This document shows positions 54,107 to 64,000 of a DNA stretch of 64,000 bases, piece by piece; the first letter of the stretch is position 1, and each line of letters starts with the position of its first letter. The notes beneath the pieces are model-generated. The model ran no database searches, had not been told where the DNA came from, and was given only the letters and a program-made list of their open reading frames with translations. The stretch lies in assembly GCA_026636295.1 (NCBI GenBank), contig CP089463.1:744001-808000 (forward strand). The letters are read 5' to 3'. This DNA is from Medakamo hakoo. Its lineage: Eukaryota > Chlorophyta > Trebouxiophyceae > Coccomyxaceae. The translations under genes were made by a program, and so were the position numbers.

Positions 54107-55351
54107 CTACAGAAGTCGGCCCAGTCCGACCATCGTCCCCCACTCCTCCGCGTCCGAGGACAGCGCCAGCAGTTGGGGCAGGACGCCCGCCACGGCTTCC
54201 GCGTCGCCTCGCCGTGTGTGCGCGACGACCGCAGACCGCAGCAAACCGACCCACGCCCGCCTCGCCCCCGGCGCCAGGGACGCCCGCGCGGCTGCTGCGG
54301 GCGACCACCCCGCCGCGGTCGCGGCCGCCGCGGCCAGCGCGCCCGCCCCCCCCGCCGCCGCAACCACCCGGCCGGAGGACGGGTCCCACGCCCACTCGCC
54401 CGCCGGGCTGACCAACACCCAGGCAGACGGCCCACCGGCCGACTCGGGCCCGGGCGGACCCGCCAAAGCCGCGCGCAGGCGAAGCGCGGCCGCGGGCGGG
54501 AGGGTCGACGGGTTGGCGGGCGACGGCGCGCCGCCGCCGCCCGCCGCCACGACGCCCGCCGGCAGCGCCGCCAACCCCACCCGGCCTGCAACGTCTGCGG
54601 CCACCGCCGCCACGCCCAGGGGCACACCCCGCCGCGACGCCGCGACGGGCCCGGGCAGGAGGGGGGCGAGGCCGGCGTACAGCCACTCGACCGGCGTGGC
54701 TTTCAGGCGGCCGGCCTGGTGGAGGGCGGACGCCAGCGCCGTCGCGTGGTGCAGGGACGCGCCTTGGAACGCGGCGGGAGGCGCGGCCGACCGCACGTCA
54801 GCTTCCAAGGCGTCCAGGGCGGCGGCCGCGGCGCGCGCCGCGTTCGCGTGGCCGGCCTCGTCCTCGTCGTCTGATGGTGGCGCCACCCCGCCCGCCGCTG
54901 CTGCCGCCCACGGTCCCGCGCCGGGGGCGTCGCCCGCGCCGCCTCCTCCACTGCCTGCGACAGCCGGCACGCGGGCTACACGGGGTAGGAGGGCCGCGCC
55001 CGCGGCGAAGGCGCGGGCTTGGGCGAGGGCAGAGGCGGGCGCGGGGGCGGAGGTTGCCGCCGCAGCCGCGACCACCCGCCCCCACTCCTCCTCCAACCGC
55101 GCCCACCGAGCCAGCGCCGCTCGTGTCCTGGCATCCGTCGCCTTTAAGAAGTCCAACCTTGCCTGCCAGGCCCGCAGCGCGGCAAAGCCGGCGTCCAGGC
55201 TGGGGAGCGTGGATGCGAGGGAGCGGAGGGCGGCAGTGGCCAGGCCGAGGTCGCACGCCGCTGACGGGAGCGGGAGCGGGATTTCCGCTGCCGCAAAGTC
55301 GCGGGCCAGGCGCCCGGCTGCTCGTGTCAAAGCTACTGCAGGGCTAGGCAT
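54107..55351 (-). CDS. Unrecognised 414-residue protein upstream of RadA
   Basis: One exon with an ATG at 55351. No family recognised. The sequence is Ala-rich and largely helical by appearance, with LARWARLEEEWGRVVAAAAA, a Gly/Pro linker, a short acidic stretch (PPSDDEDEAGHANAARAA), and Leu-rich segments such as HHATALASALHQAGRLKATPVEWLYAGLAPLLPG. It ends WGTMVGLGRLL. Helical-rod composition without a signal peptide would fit a tethering or scaffold subunit, but this is inference. Its stop is 37 bp before the RadA start on the same strand; the gap is an imperfect pyrimidine direct repeat (CTCCCCCAAT twice). It shares a 209-bp divergent promoter with CDC6. Confidence 0.6.
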   Translation of the reverse strand: MPSPAVALTRAAGRLARDFAAAEIPLPLPSAACDLGLATAALRSLASTLPSLDAGFAALRAWQARLDFLKATDARTRAALARWARLEEEWGRVVAAAAATSAPAPASALAQARAFAAGAALLPRVARVPAVAGSGGGGAGDAPGAGPWAAAAAGGVAPPSDDEDEAGHANAARAAAAALDALEADVRSAAPPAAFQGASLHHATALASALHQAGRLKATPVEWLYAGLAPLLPGPVAASRRGVPLGVAAVAADVAGRVGLAALPAGVVAAGGGGAPSPANPSTLPPAAALRLRAALAGPPGPESAGGPSAWVLVSPAGEWAWDPSSGRVVAAAGGAGALAAAAATAAGWSPAAAARASLAPGARRAWVGLLRSAVVAHTRRGDAEAVAGVLPQLLALSSDAEEWGTMVGLGRLL

Positions 55352-55560
55352 GGCTGGGCCCAGCGACGGGTGCGGCCGCAGCGCCGTGTCGCACGCGGGC
55401 GTGGGGAAAGCGAATTCGTGCTAGTGAGAGAGTGTGTGTGTCGGCGAAAAAAAGAGAGCCGCTCGCATCAAAACGGCTTTCGACTCGAAGCAGGCAAAAA
55501 CAAACAAACAAAGGAGGGGCTCCCTTTGTCGCACGGGGCCCTAATTGCCCCCTCCTCGCC

Positions 55561-58262
55561 ATGCCTCGCCGTCAGCCGGTCTCAACGACCCGGCCCCAGG
55601 GCGGCGTGAAAAAGGCGGGCGCCGGTGGTGGCGGCGGCCGGGCGACTGCGCGCACGACTCGGGCGTCGGCGGCGGTTGCGGCTGCGTCGGCCCCACGCCC
55701 GGCCGGCCCACGCCCCGGCTCCAAGCGCGGCCCACGTCGGGATGAAGCTCCTGAACTGGACACTGACCCGGACGGTGCGCGCGCGAGAATGGGGGACGAA
55801 TTGGGCAGGCGGCGGGCGCGCATGCCGTTGCATAGCTTTTTCGCGACCGTTTGCTTTTTTCGTTCATTTCGTTTTCAACCTGCCTCACTTTTTTCTCCGA
55901 CACATCATGCCACACAGCCGCCGTCGCCCTGAAGGCCACCACCGCCGCCGCCGCCGCCGCTGAAGCACCGGCCATTTTCCACGCAGAAGAAGAAAAAGAA
56001 GGGGAGGCACTGCCGGCCGCGCCCCGCCTCCCTCCCCTCACCCCTGCCCCGCACCCGGTCCTGCCGCTCGACCCGACCTGGTTCTCCGCGGCCGACCCGG
56101 CGAAGGTCGCGGCCGTGCGGGCCGCCCTGCTGGACGACCCTCCGCCCCCTCCCCCCGGCTGCGCCCCACTGTGCCGGGCGGACGAGGCCGGGCGGCTGGA
56201 CGCCGCCGTCGACGCTGCGCTGGCCCGCCCGCGTGGCGGTGTCGTGTGGGTGACGGGCCGTTCGGGGACGGGCAAATCGCTGACGGTCCGCGCTGTGCTG
56301 GAGCGCACTGGCCGGGTGTCGGCCCGCACGGCCGCCGCGGGCGGGTGGGCGGGCTGGAGCTGCGGCGGGAGGGCGGCTGCGCCCCCCTCCACCCACGCCC
56401 CGCTCCCAGCCCCGGCCGTTGTGTGGGTGAACTGCTTGGAGCTCACCTCGCCCGGCGACGCGTACGCCCGCGTCGCGGACGGCCTGGCCGCGTACGCGGC
56501 GGTGGCGGCCGCCATTGCGGCCGGTGGCGGCTCGGGCGGCAGTAAGAAAGCGGCGGCGTCGGCGGCCCGGGCGGCGGCCTGGCGGGCCGCCCACCCCATC
56601 TTGCACGCCTGCTCCGACCTGCGCCCGCCCGACCGTGGGGAGCCGGCGGACGACGCGCTCGCCCGGGCGCGGGGCGCGCTGGCCGCGCTGTCCGCTCCTG
56701 GCGCGGGCGGCGGCGCGATCGTCGTCCTGGACGAAGCCGACGCCCTGGACGCGGGGCTGGACGCAGGCGGAGGGAGCGGTGGCGCCGGCGCGGGCGCGGG
56801 CGCGGTCCCTGCCGCCAAGCGCAAGGCCTCCGCCATCGCCGCCGCCGCGTCCGCCCTGGCCGCCCCGCCCGGCCGGGCCTTGCCCCCGCTCCGCCGCCTG
56901 GTGGACGCGCTGACGACCAACGCGCCGGCGGGCGCGCGGGCGGCCCTGGTGGCGGTCGCCAACACAATCGACCTGGGCGCACGCGTCGTGGGCGGGGGGG
57001 GCGGCGCCGCCGACGGGGCCGCGCCGCCGCCCGCGGCGCGCCCCCCCTCCTCCACCGCTGCCGATGGCGGACCGCCCGCGCCTGCTGCCTGCTCGTCGAC
57101 GACCATCCACTTTGCGCCGTACGACGCCCCCGCCTTGGCCGCCCTCCTCGCCGCCCGCCTGGCCCGCCTGCCTGGCGCGGCCTTCGCCCCACGCGGCCTG
57201 GACCTCCTGTCCCGCCGCGTCGCGGGGCGGTGCGGCGACATGCGGGCGGCCGTGGGCGCGGCGGCGCGTGCCCTGGAGCTGGCGGCCCGGGACGCCGGGC
57301 TGGGCGGCGGTGCCGGCGGCAGCGCGGCCGCCGCCGAGGCGGAGATGGCGGCCCTTGCGCCTCCATCCGCCACCGCCACCGCCACCACCACTGCCCCTGG
57401 CCTGCCGCCGCGCCGCCCGCTCGTCCGCGCGCCTTCCACCCTGCCCCCAGTCCAAGCCGCTCCATCCACGGCCGCCTCCGGCCCTGTGTCCATGGCTCAC
57501 GTCGCCGCCGCCGCGTCTGCCGGCGCTGGCGCGGACGGCGGCTGGGATGGAGCAGCTGGTGGTGGCGCCGACGCCGTCGCGGCCTTGCGCGCCCTGCCCG
57601 CCCAACAGCAACTGGTGCTAGTCGCGGCGCTGCTAGCCGCGCGCGATGCGGCGACCGAATTCATGAAGGCCGCCGCGGAGGCGCAGGCGGCGGCCGGGAA
57701 ATCTGTCTCTGCCGCACCCGCGCCAGCGACCCGCCCGGCCCCCGGCGCGTCCCTTTTCTCCGGCGCCGTCCAGCGCGTGCCCCGCGTCCACCGCGGCGGG
57801 AGTGGTGCCCAACCCCTCACGTCCTCCGCCATGCCTCCGCGCTCTGCCCTGTTCTCGCCCGCGCCCGTCGTGCCGCCGCGGATGCGCGCAGCCGCTGTCG
57901 GCGTGCGCGTGGACGACGTCGCCGCCTCGTACGCCCGCCTGACGGCCCGGCTGGGCTTCCCGGCTGAATCACAGGCCGAAGTGCGGTCGCTGATCGGGGC
58001 GCTGGCCGCCACGGGCCTGGCGGACTTAATCGTGGCGGGCGGTGGGAGCGGAGGGCATGGCGGTGGTGGCGGGAAGGGCGGCGGTGGGAAGGCTGGCGTG
58101 GTGAAAGCCCGCGCGCCCGCGCCCAAGAAGTCGCTGTTCACGGACGGCGGGGGCAAAGCCGGTGCGGGAGCGCGCTTGGTGCCCCGTGTGGGCCTGGCGG
58201 CTGTGCGGTCCGCGCTGGAGGGCACGCGCCTGGCGGCGGCGTGTGAAGAGGGTTCGGTGTGA
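55561..58262 (+). CDS. CDC6 replication licensing ATPase
   Basis: Exons 55561-55774 and 55918-58262, 852 residues. A basic Arg/Thr/Pro-rich N-terminus fits a CDK-regulated tail. The AAA+ core reads LCRADEAGRLDAAVDAAL, Walker A GRSGTGKSLTV (GRSG in place of GPPG), VWVNCLELTSPGDAYARVADGL, Walker B VVLDEADAL, sensor 1 VAVANTIDLG, and arginine-finger region FAPYDAPALAALLAARLARL with LLSRRVAGRCGDMRAAVGAAARALELA. The winged helix appears near the C-terminus: LPAQQQLVLVAALLAARDAA and VDDVAASYARLTARLGF. ORC1 would have a BAH domain, which is absent, and the CDC6 order of sensor and winged-helix regions is kept. CDC6 loads MCM helicases at origins. Several Gly/Ala/Pro insertions lengthen it beyond the usual 500-560 residues. 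Confidence 0.83.
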
Positions 58263-58548
58263 CGGCTGAAAGCGGAGAGGGAGAGAGAGGAGAGAGAACG
58301 AACGAAAAAAACACTGCGTGAGAGAGAAATGCCCTTTTACACTGTTACAACGAGACAAAACGAACATGCACTGTGAAAAAGTACTGTGGGCGTGGACATT
58401 CGGATGGCGTCTTCTTGTCCGTTTTTTTTTTGTCTTTTTCACGGAGGGTGAGCTGTGTCCGCCACCCCCCCCCGTCTCATGCCCGCCGTCTCTCTCCCCA
58501 CTCGCGTGCCGCGGGGGGACGCGCGCCCTCTCTAACCCCCCTCACACC

Positions 58549-60210
58549 TCAGATCTGGAGCGTCGCCGCAATCGGCTCCGCCAGGGACAGGACCTCGAAG
58601 GGGCGCACGCCCGCGACCGCGGCCGCCGTCGCGGGGCACGAGTCCGTGATCCAAAAATAGCGAAACGCCGCGGTCGAAGAACCTCCGGACGCAGCGCTGC
58701 CATTGCCACCCTCATCCGACAGGAAGCGTTTGTACGACCCGTTGGGGAAGACGCCGTGCGTGGCGAACGCCGACACCGCGGCCGCGCCCGTCACCTGGAG
58801 GAGTTTCGCGCATTCCAGCAGTGTGCCGCCGGATTGGACGAGGTCGTCGACGATGACGACATGCCGCCCGCGTGGGGCGCCCTCTTTCAGGCGGACGATG
58901 CGCTTGTCGCCGTCACGGACCTAGTGAGGTGGGTGGTGGTTTTTTTGGGGGCGTGGCGGTGTGAGCTGAGAGCAGCGGAGAGGTTCTCAAGCACCCCACT
59001 GGTCCGTCCATCCATCCACACAGCAAAAAAAAACGCACCTTGGTGCAGATGACTTCTGGGTAATCCCCAAACTGGTAGTGGAACCGCTTCCACGCGCCCT
59101 CGTCCGGGTACGCGATCGTGATGGCGTCCCGGTCGGGGAGGGAAGCCAGGCGGGCGCGCAGGAGCGGGATGCCCGACTCGAACAGCGGCAGCACCGTGTC
59201 CCCAAAATAAAACCTCTCCTGCAGGGCGTGGATGTCAAAGATGACGACGGACGTCGGGCCGCCGCGGGACAGCGGGATGTGGGACAGGATGCGGGCCAGC
59301 GTCACCGCCGTCGCGACGTCGCCCTCGGCTTCGACGCGCTCCGCCGTGCCGGTCGGGAAGTAGGGCAGGACGAGCGTGAAGGAGCCCACAAACATGCGGG
59401 GCAGCTGGTAAATGATGGACAGCTGCTCGAAGATGGAGGCAGGGGATTGGAAGGAGGCCAGGAAGGCGACGTGGCGGTTGCGGATGCGGGTGGCGTCCTT
59501 GACAAACAGGTTCGGGAAGCCGTCGGCAAAGGTGCTGTGCGGAAAAAAAATGGTGGGGTGTGAGGAAGGGGTTGGGGGGTGGGATGGGATGGGGGACGGG
59601 GATGGACACGGCCCGGGCCGGCTACCTCCCATCCCGCCTCTCGCGCACCTCCACTTGATCTCGCCCAGCTCGACGCGGCCGCCGCCCGCGCCCGCGATCT
59701 TGCGGGCCAAGGCTTCCGTGTCCTGTTGAACGGAGAAAAGAGCGTTGAGCAAGTTTTTTGATGCGAGAGAGAGGTCGGGGTCGGGGCGCGTCAAAAGAAC
59801 GCGCGCTCGAAAAAAACTTCCGCCTCCAATTTTTCCCTCACCGGATGGTAGAACAGCACGCAGTCCTTCTTCAGCAGAGACGGAATGTCTTCTGTGCCTA
59901 CGTTAGGCGCGGCAATTCTGAAGTCATCCACCGAAAACGTGGCCCGCGGCGGCACGCCCGGCGGCGTGTCGGTCGACCCGAGCGCAGGCGGTGCGAGTGG
60001 TGGGGCGGCCATGGGCGATGACCGGATGAGCGGCGATGCACCCGGGCGGCGGGTCGACGATGATGCGCGCCCAGCCGACGGGCGGGCGGGGCCACCAGCT
60101 GCCGCGGCGGCGGACGCGGCGACGGAAGAGTGGAGGGCGGCGGCGGCGTGCGGCCGTCGCGTCGGCGACTGCGGCGGCGGCCTGCTGGCGGGCGGCGGCG
60201 CGCCGGCCAT
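58549..60210 (-). CDS. Phosphate-independent (class II) ribose-phosphate pyrophosphokinase
   Basis: Exons 60210-59842, 59722-59649, 59534-59039 and 58920-58549, 436 residues. Makes PRPP from ribose-5-phosphate and ATP. Closely follows plant PRS3/PRS4: [127 protein letters not shown] and the PRPP loop [18 protein letters not shown]. The ATG at 60210 gives a long Pro/Ala/Ser/Arg-rich leader of about 65 residues suited to plastids or mitochondria; the ATG at 60012 would give the shorter cytosolic-length form. The upstream region is shared with the divergent RECQL4 gene. Confidence 0.9.
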
Positions 60211-60432
60211 GCAGCAGCGACTGTGCGTGTGTGTGCGTGGGTGGCCGCGGCAAAGCTGCACACGGCGCGCGCGACGCACACACACGAGAGAAGGCGTGGC
60301 CTGTGCGGGACGGACGCGAGTTAGGAGGTGTGTGAAAACGCTCGCATCGGTCGTCACTCTGTCGATAGCAACGACAGCCCGCGCGTCGCGGCGTCGGACG
60401 AGGGGCGCGGCAGCAGCAGGCGCTGAATAATT

Positions 60433-63400
60433 ATGGACCCGCCCACCCGCACCGACCCCGCTGCCGCCCTGCGGGCCTGGACCCGGGAGTTTGTCGCACG
60501 CCAAGGGCGGCGGCCGGTGAAAGGCGACGTGCCGCTGGAGCTTGGTGAGTTGTGTGCGCGAGTTTTGAAACACAAAGCGGCGAGGCGGGGAGGTGGGGCG
60601 GTGTGGGCGGCCTGCTGAGCTGTCGCACGGAGGGTCCGATCTCCCGTGTACACGCCTGCGGAGTGTGTGGGCGCCGGCAGCGTTGCTGTGCTCCGCGCCG
60701 TCGCAACAAGCATGGCGAGGCCGAATGGAGCGCTCACCCCCCCCCTTCCTCTCCTCTCCATCCGCCCCAAAACAGCCGCCGCGCTGCGCGCGTACAAGGC
60801 CGGCTTGCCGGCGCCTGCTGCGAGCGGTGACGAGAACGCGGCACCAGCGCCTGCTCCTGCCGCCAAGGCCGCCGCTCCCGCCAACCCGTTTGCTCGCACC
60901 CTCCCGCCTCGCCCGGCTGTAGACGCTTCGGTGGGGGCCGCACCAGCCGCCGCGCCTTCCACTGCCGAGGACGCCCGCCGCGCGTCGGCGGCCGCGGCGG
61001 CAGCAGCAGCTGCAGCCGCGGCGGGCAGCGCGGTCGGCGCCGCCCCGGTCGGCCGCCGGCCGTCGTTCGTGGGGCGGGCCGGCGTGGTGGCGGTGGACCG
61101 GGGCGAGCCACCAGCGCCGGCGGCGGCGGGCCCGCCGCCGCCCGCTCCTCCGCCGCCCCCGCCCGCGGACCCGGCGCCGGTCAGCCGCAAGCGCAAGCCG
61201 TGCGCGCCTGGTGACCGGCGCGCCGCGCCGCAGCGCCCGCGGCGGCCCGCTGCCGTGGAGTCCGTGCCGGACTCGCCGCCGCTGGCACCAGCGGCGCCGG
61301 GTGCTCCAGCGCCGCGCGCCGCTGGCGCGCCGGGCCCGTCCTCCCTGGCGGGTGCGGCTGACGCGCGCGCGGGGGCCCAGCCGCCTGCCCCACTGGCCGA
61401 CCCGGTGGCCGCCGCCTTCATTGGCGTGGCCAAACCGCCAAAATCCCAGCGCGGCAAATCCAGCGCAGCGCGCGCGTCGGGGGCGGGGCCGGGCGGCGGG
61501 AATTTCGTGCGCATCAACATGCGGGGCGGCCCCAAGAAGCCGTACCACGCATCCCGGGCCAGCGCGGCGGCGGCGCGCGGGCGCAAGCGCGGGAAAAAGG
61601 GCGGGTTCGCGCCGCCGTCCCTGCTGCCGCAGGCGGGGGATGGCGCCGACTTCCTGGACGGCGCGCGCCAGCCCCGGTCCGGCGCCACCGACCGCTGCTT
61701 CAAGTGCGGCGGCGCTGGGCACTGGTCCCGCGACTGCGCGGGCTTGTTGGCGGACGGCACGCCCGCGGACGAGGTGGCGGCGGGCGAAGCCGCCGCGGCC
61801 GCGGCCGTGGAGGGCGGCGGCGTGGAGCCGGGTGCGGCCGCGGCCGCGGCGGTCGCGGCGCTGCGAGCTGCCCGCCCCGGCCCGGCTTCCACGCTCCTCG
61901 ACTCCCTCCCGCCCGCGCCTGCCCCGCTGCCCGACCCCACGGACGCGGGCGCGGTGGAGGCGGCGGTGCGGGACGCGCACGGCGGCCGCATCGCCGCCTT
62001 CCGCGGCCGGCAGGGCGAGGTCGTGGCGGCCCTCATGGCCGGCCGCTCCGTCCTCGCCGTCCTGCCCACCGGCGCGGGGAAGAGCCTGTGCTACACGGCC
62101 GCCGCCCTGGCCCGGGCGGGCACCGTCCTGGTCGTCACGCCCCTGCTCGCCCTGGCCCGCGACCAGTTGGCCCACCTGCCGCCGGGCCTGCCCGCGGCGG
62201 CGCTGGACGGGTCCATGCCCCGCGCGGCCGCGCGCGCCGTCCTGGACGCGCTGGGCGCCGGCCGCCTCCGGGTCCTGTTCGTCGCGCCCGAACGGCTGGC
62301 CTCCCCCGCCTTCCTGGCCGCCGTCGACCGCATGCGCCGCCAGGGCGCGCCGGCGGGCGACGGCGGCGGCGGCGGACCGCCGCCCCCCAACCCCATCCCG
62401 CTCGTGTGCGTGGACGAGGCGCACTGCCTGGACGAGTGGGGCCACACCTTCCGCCCTGCCTACTACCGCCTGGGCCGCCTGCTGCGGGACGTCCTGCGCC
62501 CGGGCTCGGTGCTGGCGCTGACCGCGACGGCGACGGCCCGGACGCGGGCGGCCGTCGCGGACGCGCTGGGCATCCCCTTCCCGGGCGGCGCGATTGTGGA
62601 CGCGGGCGTCCGGCCCAACCTGCGCCTGTCCGCCCTCCGCTCGACGGGCGGCCTGGACGGCCCGGGCGCGCGGGCCGCCGTCCTCAACCTCCTCCGTCCT
62701 GGGGGTCCGCTCGCCGCCTGCCGCCGCGTCATCGTGTACGTGCCGTTCCAGGCGGCGGCGGAAGCGCTGGCGGGCGGGCTGTCGGCGAGTGGGGTGGCCG
62801 CGGCCTGCTACCACGCGGGCCGCTCCCCCTCGGCGCGCGAGGCCGCGCACGCCTCCTTTGTCAGCGGTGCGGCGCGGGCCCTTGTCGCCACCGTCGCGTA
62901 CGGCATGGGCGTGGACGTCCCGGGCGTGGACGGCGTCATCCACGCGGCGCTGCCCCGGTCGTTGGAGGAGTTTGTGCAGCAGGTCGGCCGCGCTGGGCGG
63001 GATTCGTCCCTCCGTCCCACCGCGACGGCTGGAAACGCCGGCGCCGGCGGTCCTCCTTCCCCGCCCGGTGACGCCCAGTGCGTGGCTCTAGTCGACGACG
63101 CCGACTTTGTCCGCCTGCGCTGCCTGGTGGAGGCGGACGGCGTGACGCCCGGTGGCGTGGCCCGGTTTTTGGAGGCTGTGTTTGGGGGCGGGGAGGACGC
63201 AGCAGCGGAGGCCGCCGCCGTCGACGACGACGCCCACGCCTCCGCCGCGTACCCGCCCCACTCCTACCGCGTTCTGGACACGAGCGCCCTGTCGCTGGCC
63301 CTGGACGCCAAGGCCGAAGTCGTGGAAACCCTGCTGGCGTACCTGGAGGACGGGGAGGGCGGGAGCAGTGGCGGGGAGGGCGGGAGCAGTGGCGGGCAGC

Positions 63401-64000
63401 GCGGCGGGCAAGGCCCGCCCGCCGCCGCCCGGCCGCCGCCGCAGCTCTTGGCGCTTCACGCGCATGTCGGCCCGCGCTTCCGCGTCGCTTTCTACAAGTC
63501 CGCGCCCGAAGCTTTGGCGGCCGCCCACCCGGCCGCCGCCGCCGTCCTCGCGGCCGCGGGCAAGCCCCGGCGCGGGGTGTACAGCGGCACGACGGAACGC
63601 CTGGCCGCCGCGCTCGGCTGCCCGCCTGCCGAAGCGCTGTCGGCCGTCGCGGCCCTGGCTGCCGCAGGCGAGCTGCGCCTGGACGTGGACAGCGTCATGA
63701 AGGGCGGCAATGGGTCCACCGCCGTCGTGTGCCTCCTGTCCCGCCCGGCGTCCCTGCCGGCCCTGGCGGCGTCCCTGGCCGGCCGCCACGCGCGCGTGGT
63801 CGCGGCCGGGCGCGCCCGCCTGGACGCGTCGTACCGGGCGCTGAAAGGCGCGGCGCTGGCGGGCGACCGTGAAGCGGCTGAGGCAGGGTTGCGGGCGGCC
63901 ATCGACGCCTACTTTGATGAGGAAGGGGAGGATTCCTCCCACGCCATCATCCCCCTCCCGCTCTCCCCGCCCGACCGCTTCCTGTCCACCGACTTGCGCC
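60433..64000 (+). CDS. RECQL4-type helicase with Sld2-like N-terminus, 3' end missing
   Basis: Exon 1 60433-60544, exon 2 from 60776 to beyond the right edge. The N-terminus starts ALRAWTREFVARQGRRPVKGDVPLEL, like the Sld2/RECQL4 N-terminal helix bundle, and further on FVRINMRGGPKKPY resembles the Sld2 motif. A CCHC knuckle CFKCGGAGHWSRDC, typical of RECQL4, precedes the helicase: FRGRQGEVVAALMAGRSVLAVLPTGAGKSLCY (I), VVTPLLALARDQ, DEAHCLDEWGHTFRPAYYRLG (II), ALTATATA (III), YVPFQAAAEAL, CYHAGRSPSAREAA, VATVAYGMGVDVPGV (V) and VQQVGRAGRDSS (VI). RECQL4 acts in replication initiation and genome stability. The C-terminus downstream of motif VI is large; its end lies outside the window. Confidence 0.87.

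Noticed and set aside
59791-62943. A minus-strand open frame of about 1050 codons opposite RECQL4, and many other long antisense frames
   Set aside because: In DNA this rich in G and C, stop codons are rare and antisense frames stay open. The translations are Arg/Pro/Ala-rich noise without domains, and the opposite strand holds the recognisable gene.
1-64000. tRNA genes, transposons, LTR or virus-like elements, CRISPR arrays
   Set aside because: None seen. The GGTTCAA-like strings near 12941 and 12961 are parts of small palindromes and do not sit in a tRNA fold; no reverse transcriptase, integrase, transposase or capsid-like sequence appears in any frame.

Overview
This is a nuclear DNA segment from a very GC-rich, compact, intron-containing photosynthetic eukaryote, most likely a small green alga. 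Support for a green or plant-like alga comes from nuclear acetohydroxyacid synthase with a predicted plastid leader, a PDAT-type acyltransferase, a methionine sulfoxide reductase with a twin-arginine lumen-type leader, a plant-type phosphate-independent PRPP synthetase, a GC3-type golgin and a Sld2-type RECQL4. I cannot name the species. About 35 protein genes and three small RNA genes fit in 64 kb. Introns are short (about 90-380 nt), start with GTGAG, GTGCG or similar and end in a pyrimidine tract plus AG. Most genes lie in alternating divergent and convergent pairs with 50-300 bp between them.

1-16 kb: 5' part of an ATAD2/Yta7 AAA-ATPase (runs off the left edge), NC2-alpha, PDAT, an organellar-type DEAD-box helicase, a CCHC/CCCH zinc-finger protein, organellar Kae1/TsaD, a divergent cytochrome P450 and a 1000-residue orphan. 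16-31 kb: ribosomal protein eL41 (two exons, 23 codons), POT1, a 38-codon membrane microprotein 46 bp ahead of TAF8, WDR4/Trm82, p47/UBX, HIBCH, UBE2C, elongin C and a secreted CotH-domain protein.

31-48 kb: a TPR protein, Mtr4, acetohydroxyacid synthase (with Leu where plants have the herbicide-site Pro197), organellar bS6, a cluster of three C/D box snoRNA candidates, UBE2W, MsrA, ERA, an MT-A70 protein with a degenerate catalytic motif, 5-formyl-THF cyclo-ligase and a DnaJ-type zinc-finger protein. 48-64 kb: a GC3-like golgin, VPS24, organellar RadA, an orphan 37 bp upstream of RadA, CDC6, PRPP synthetase and a RECQL4-type helicase that runs off the right edge.

Functionally this is housekeeping: transcription (NC2-alpha, TAF8), RNA handling (Mtr4, WDR4, Kae1, snoRNAs), ubiquitin (UBE2C, UBE2W, elongin C, p47), genome duplication and telomeres (CDC6, RECQL4, POT1, RadA). 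I see no mobile element, virus-like element, CRISPR array or tRNA. The most noteworthy items are the snoRNA cluster, whose paired guides match neighbouring rRNA segments; the MT-A70 pseudo-enzyme; the natural AHAS substitutions; two very tight co-directional gene pairs that could be dicistronic; and an eL41 two residues shorter than usual. Exon boundaries were inferred by reading splice sites and frame by eye; no transcript data were available.
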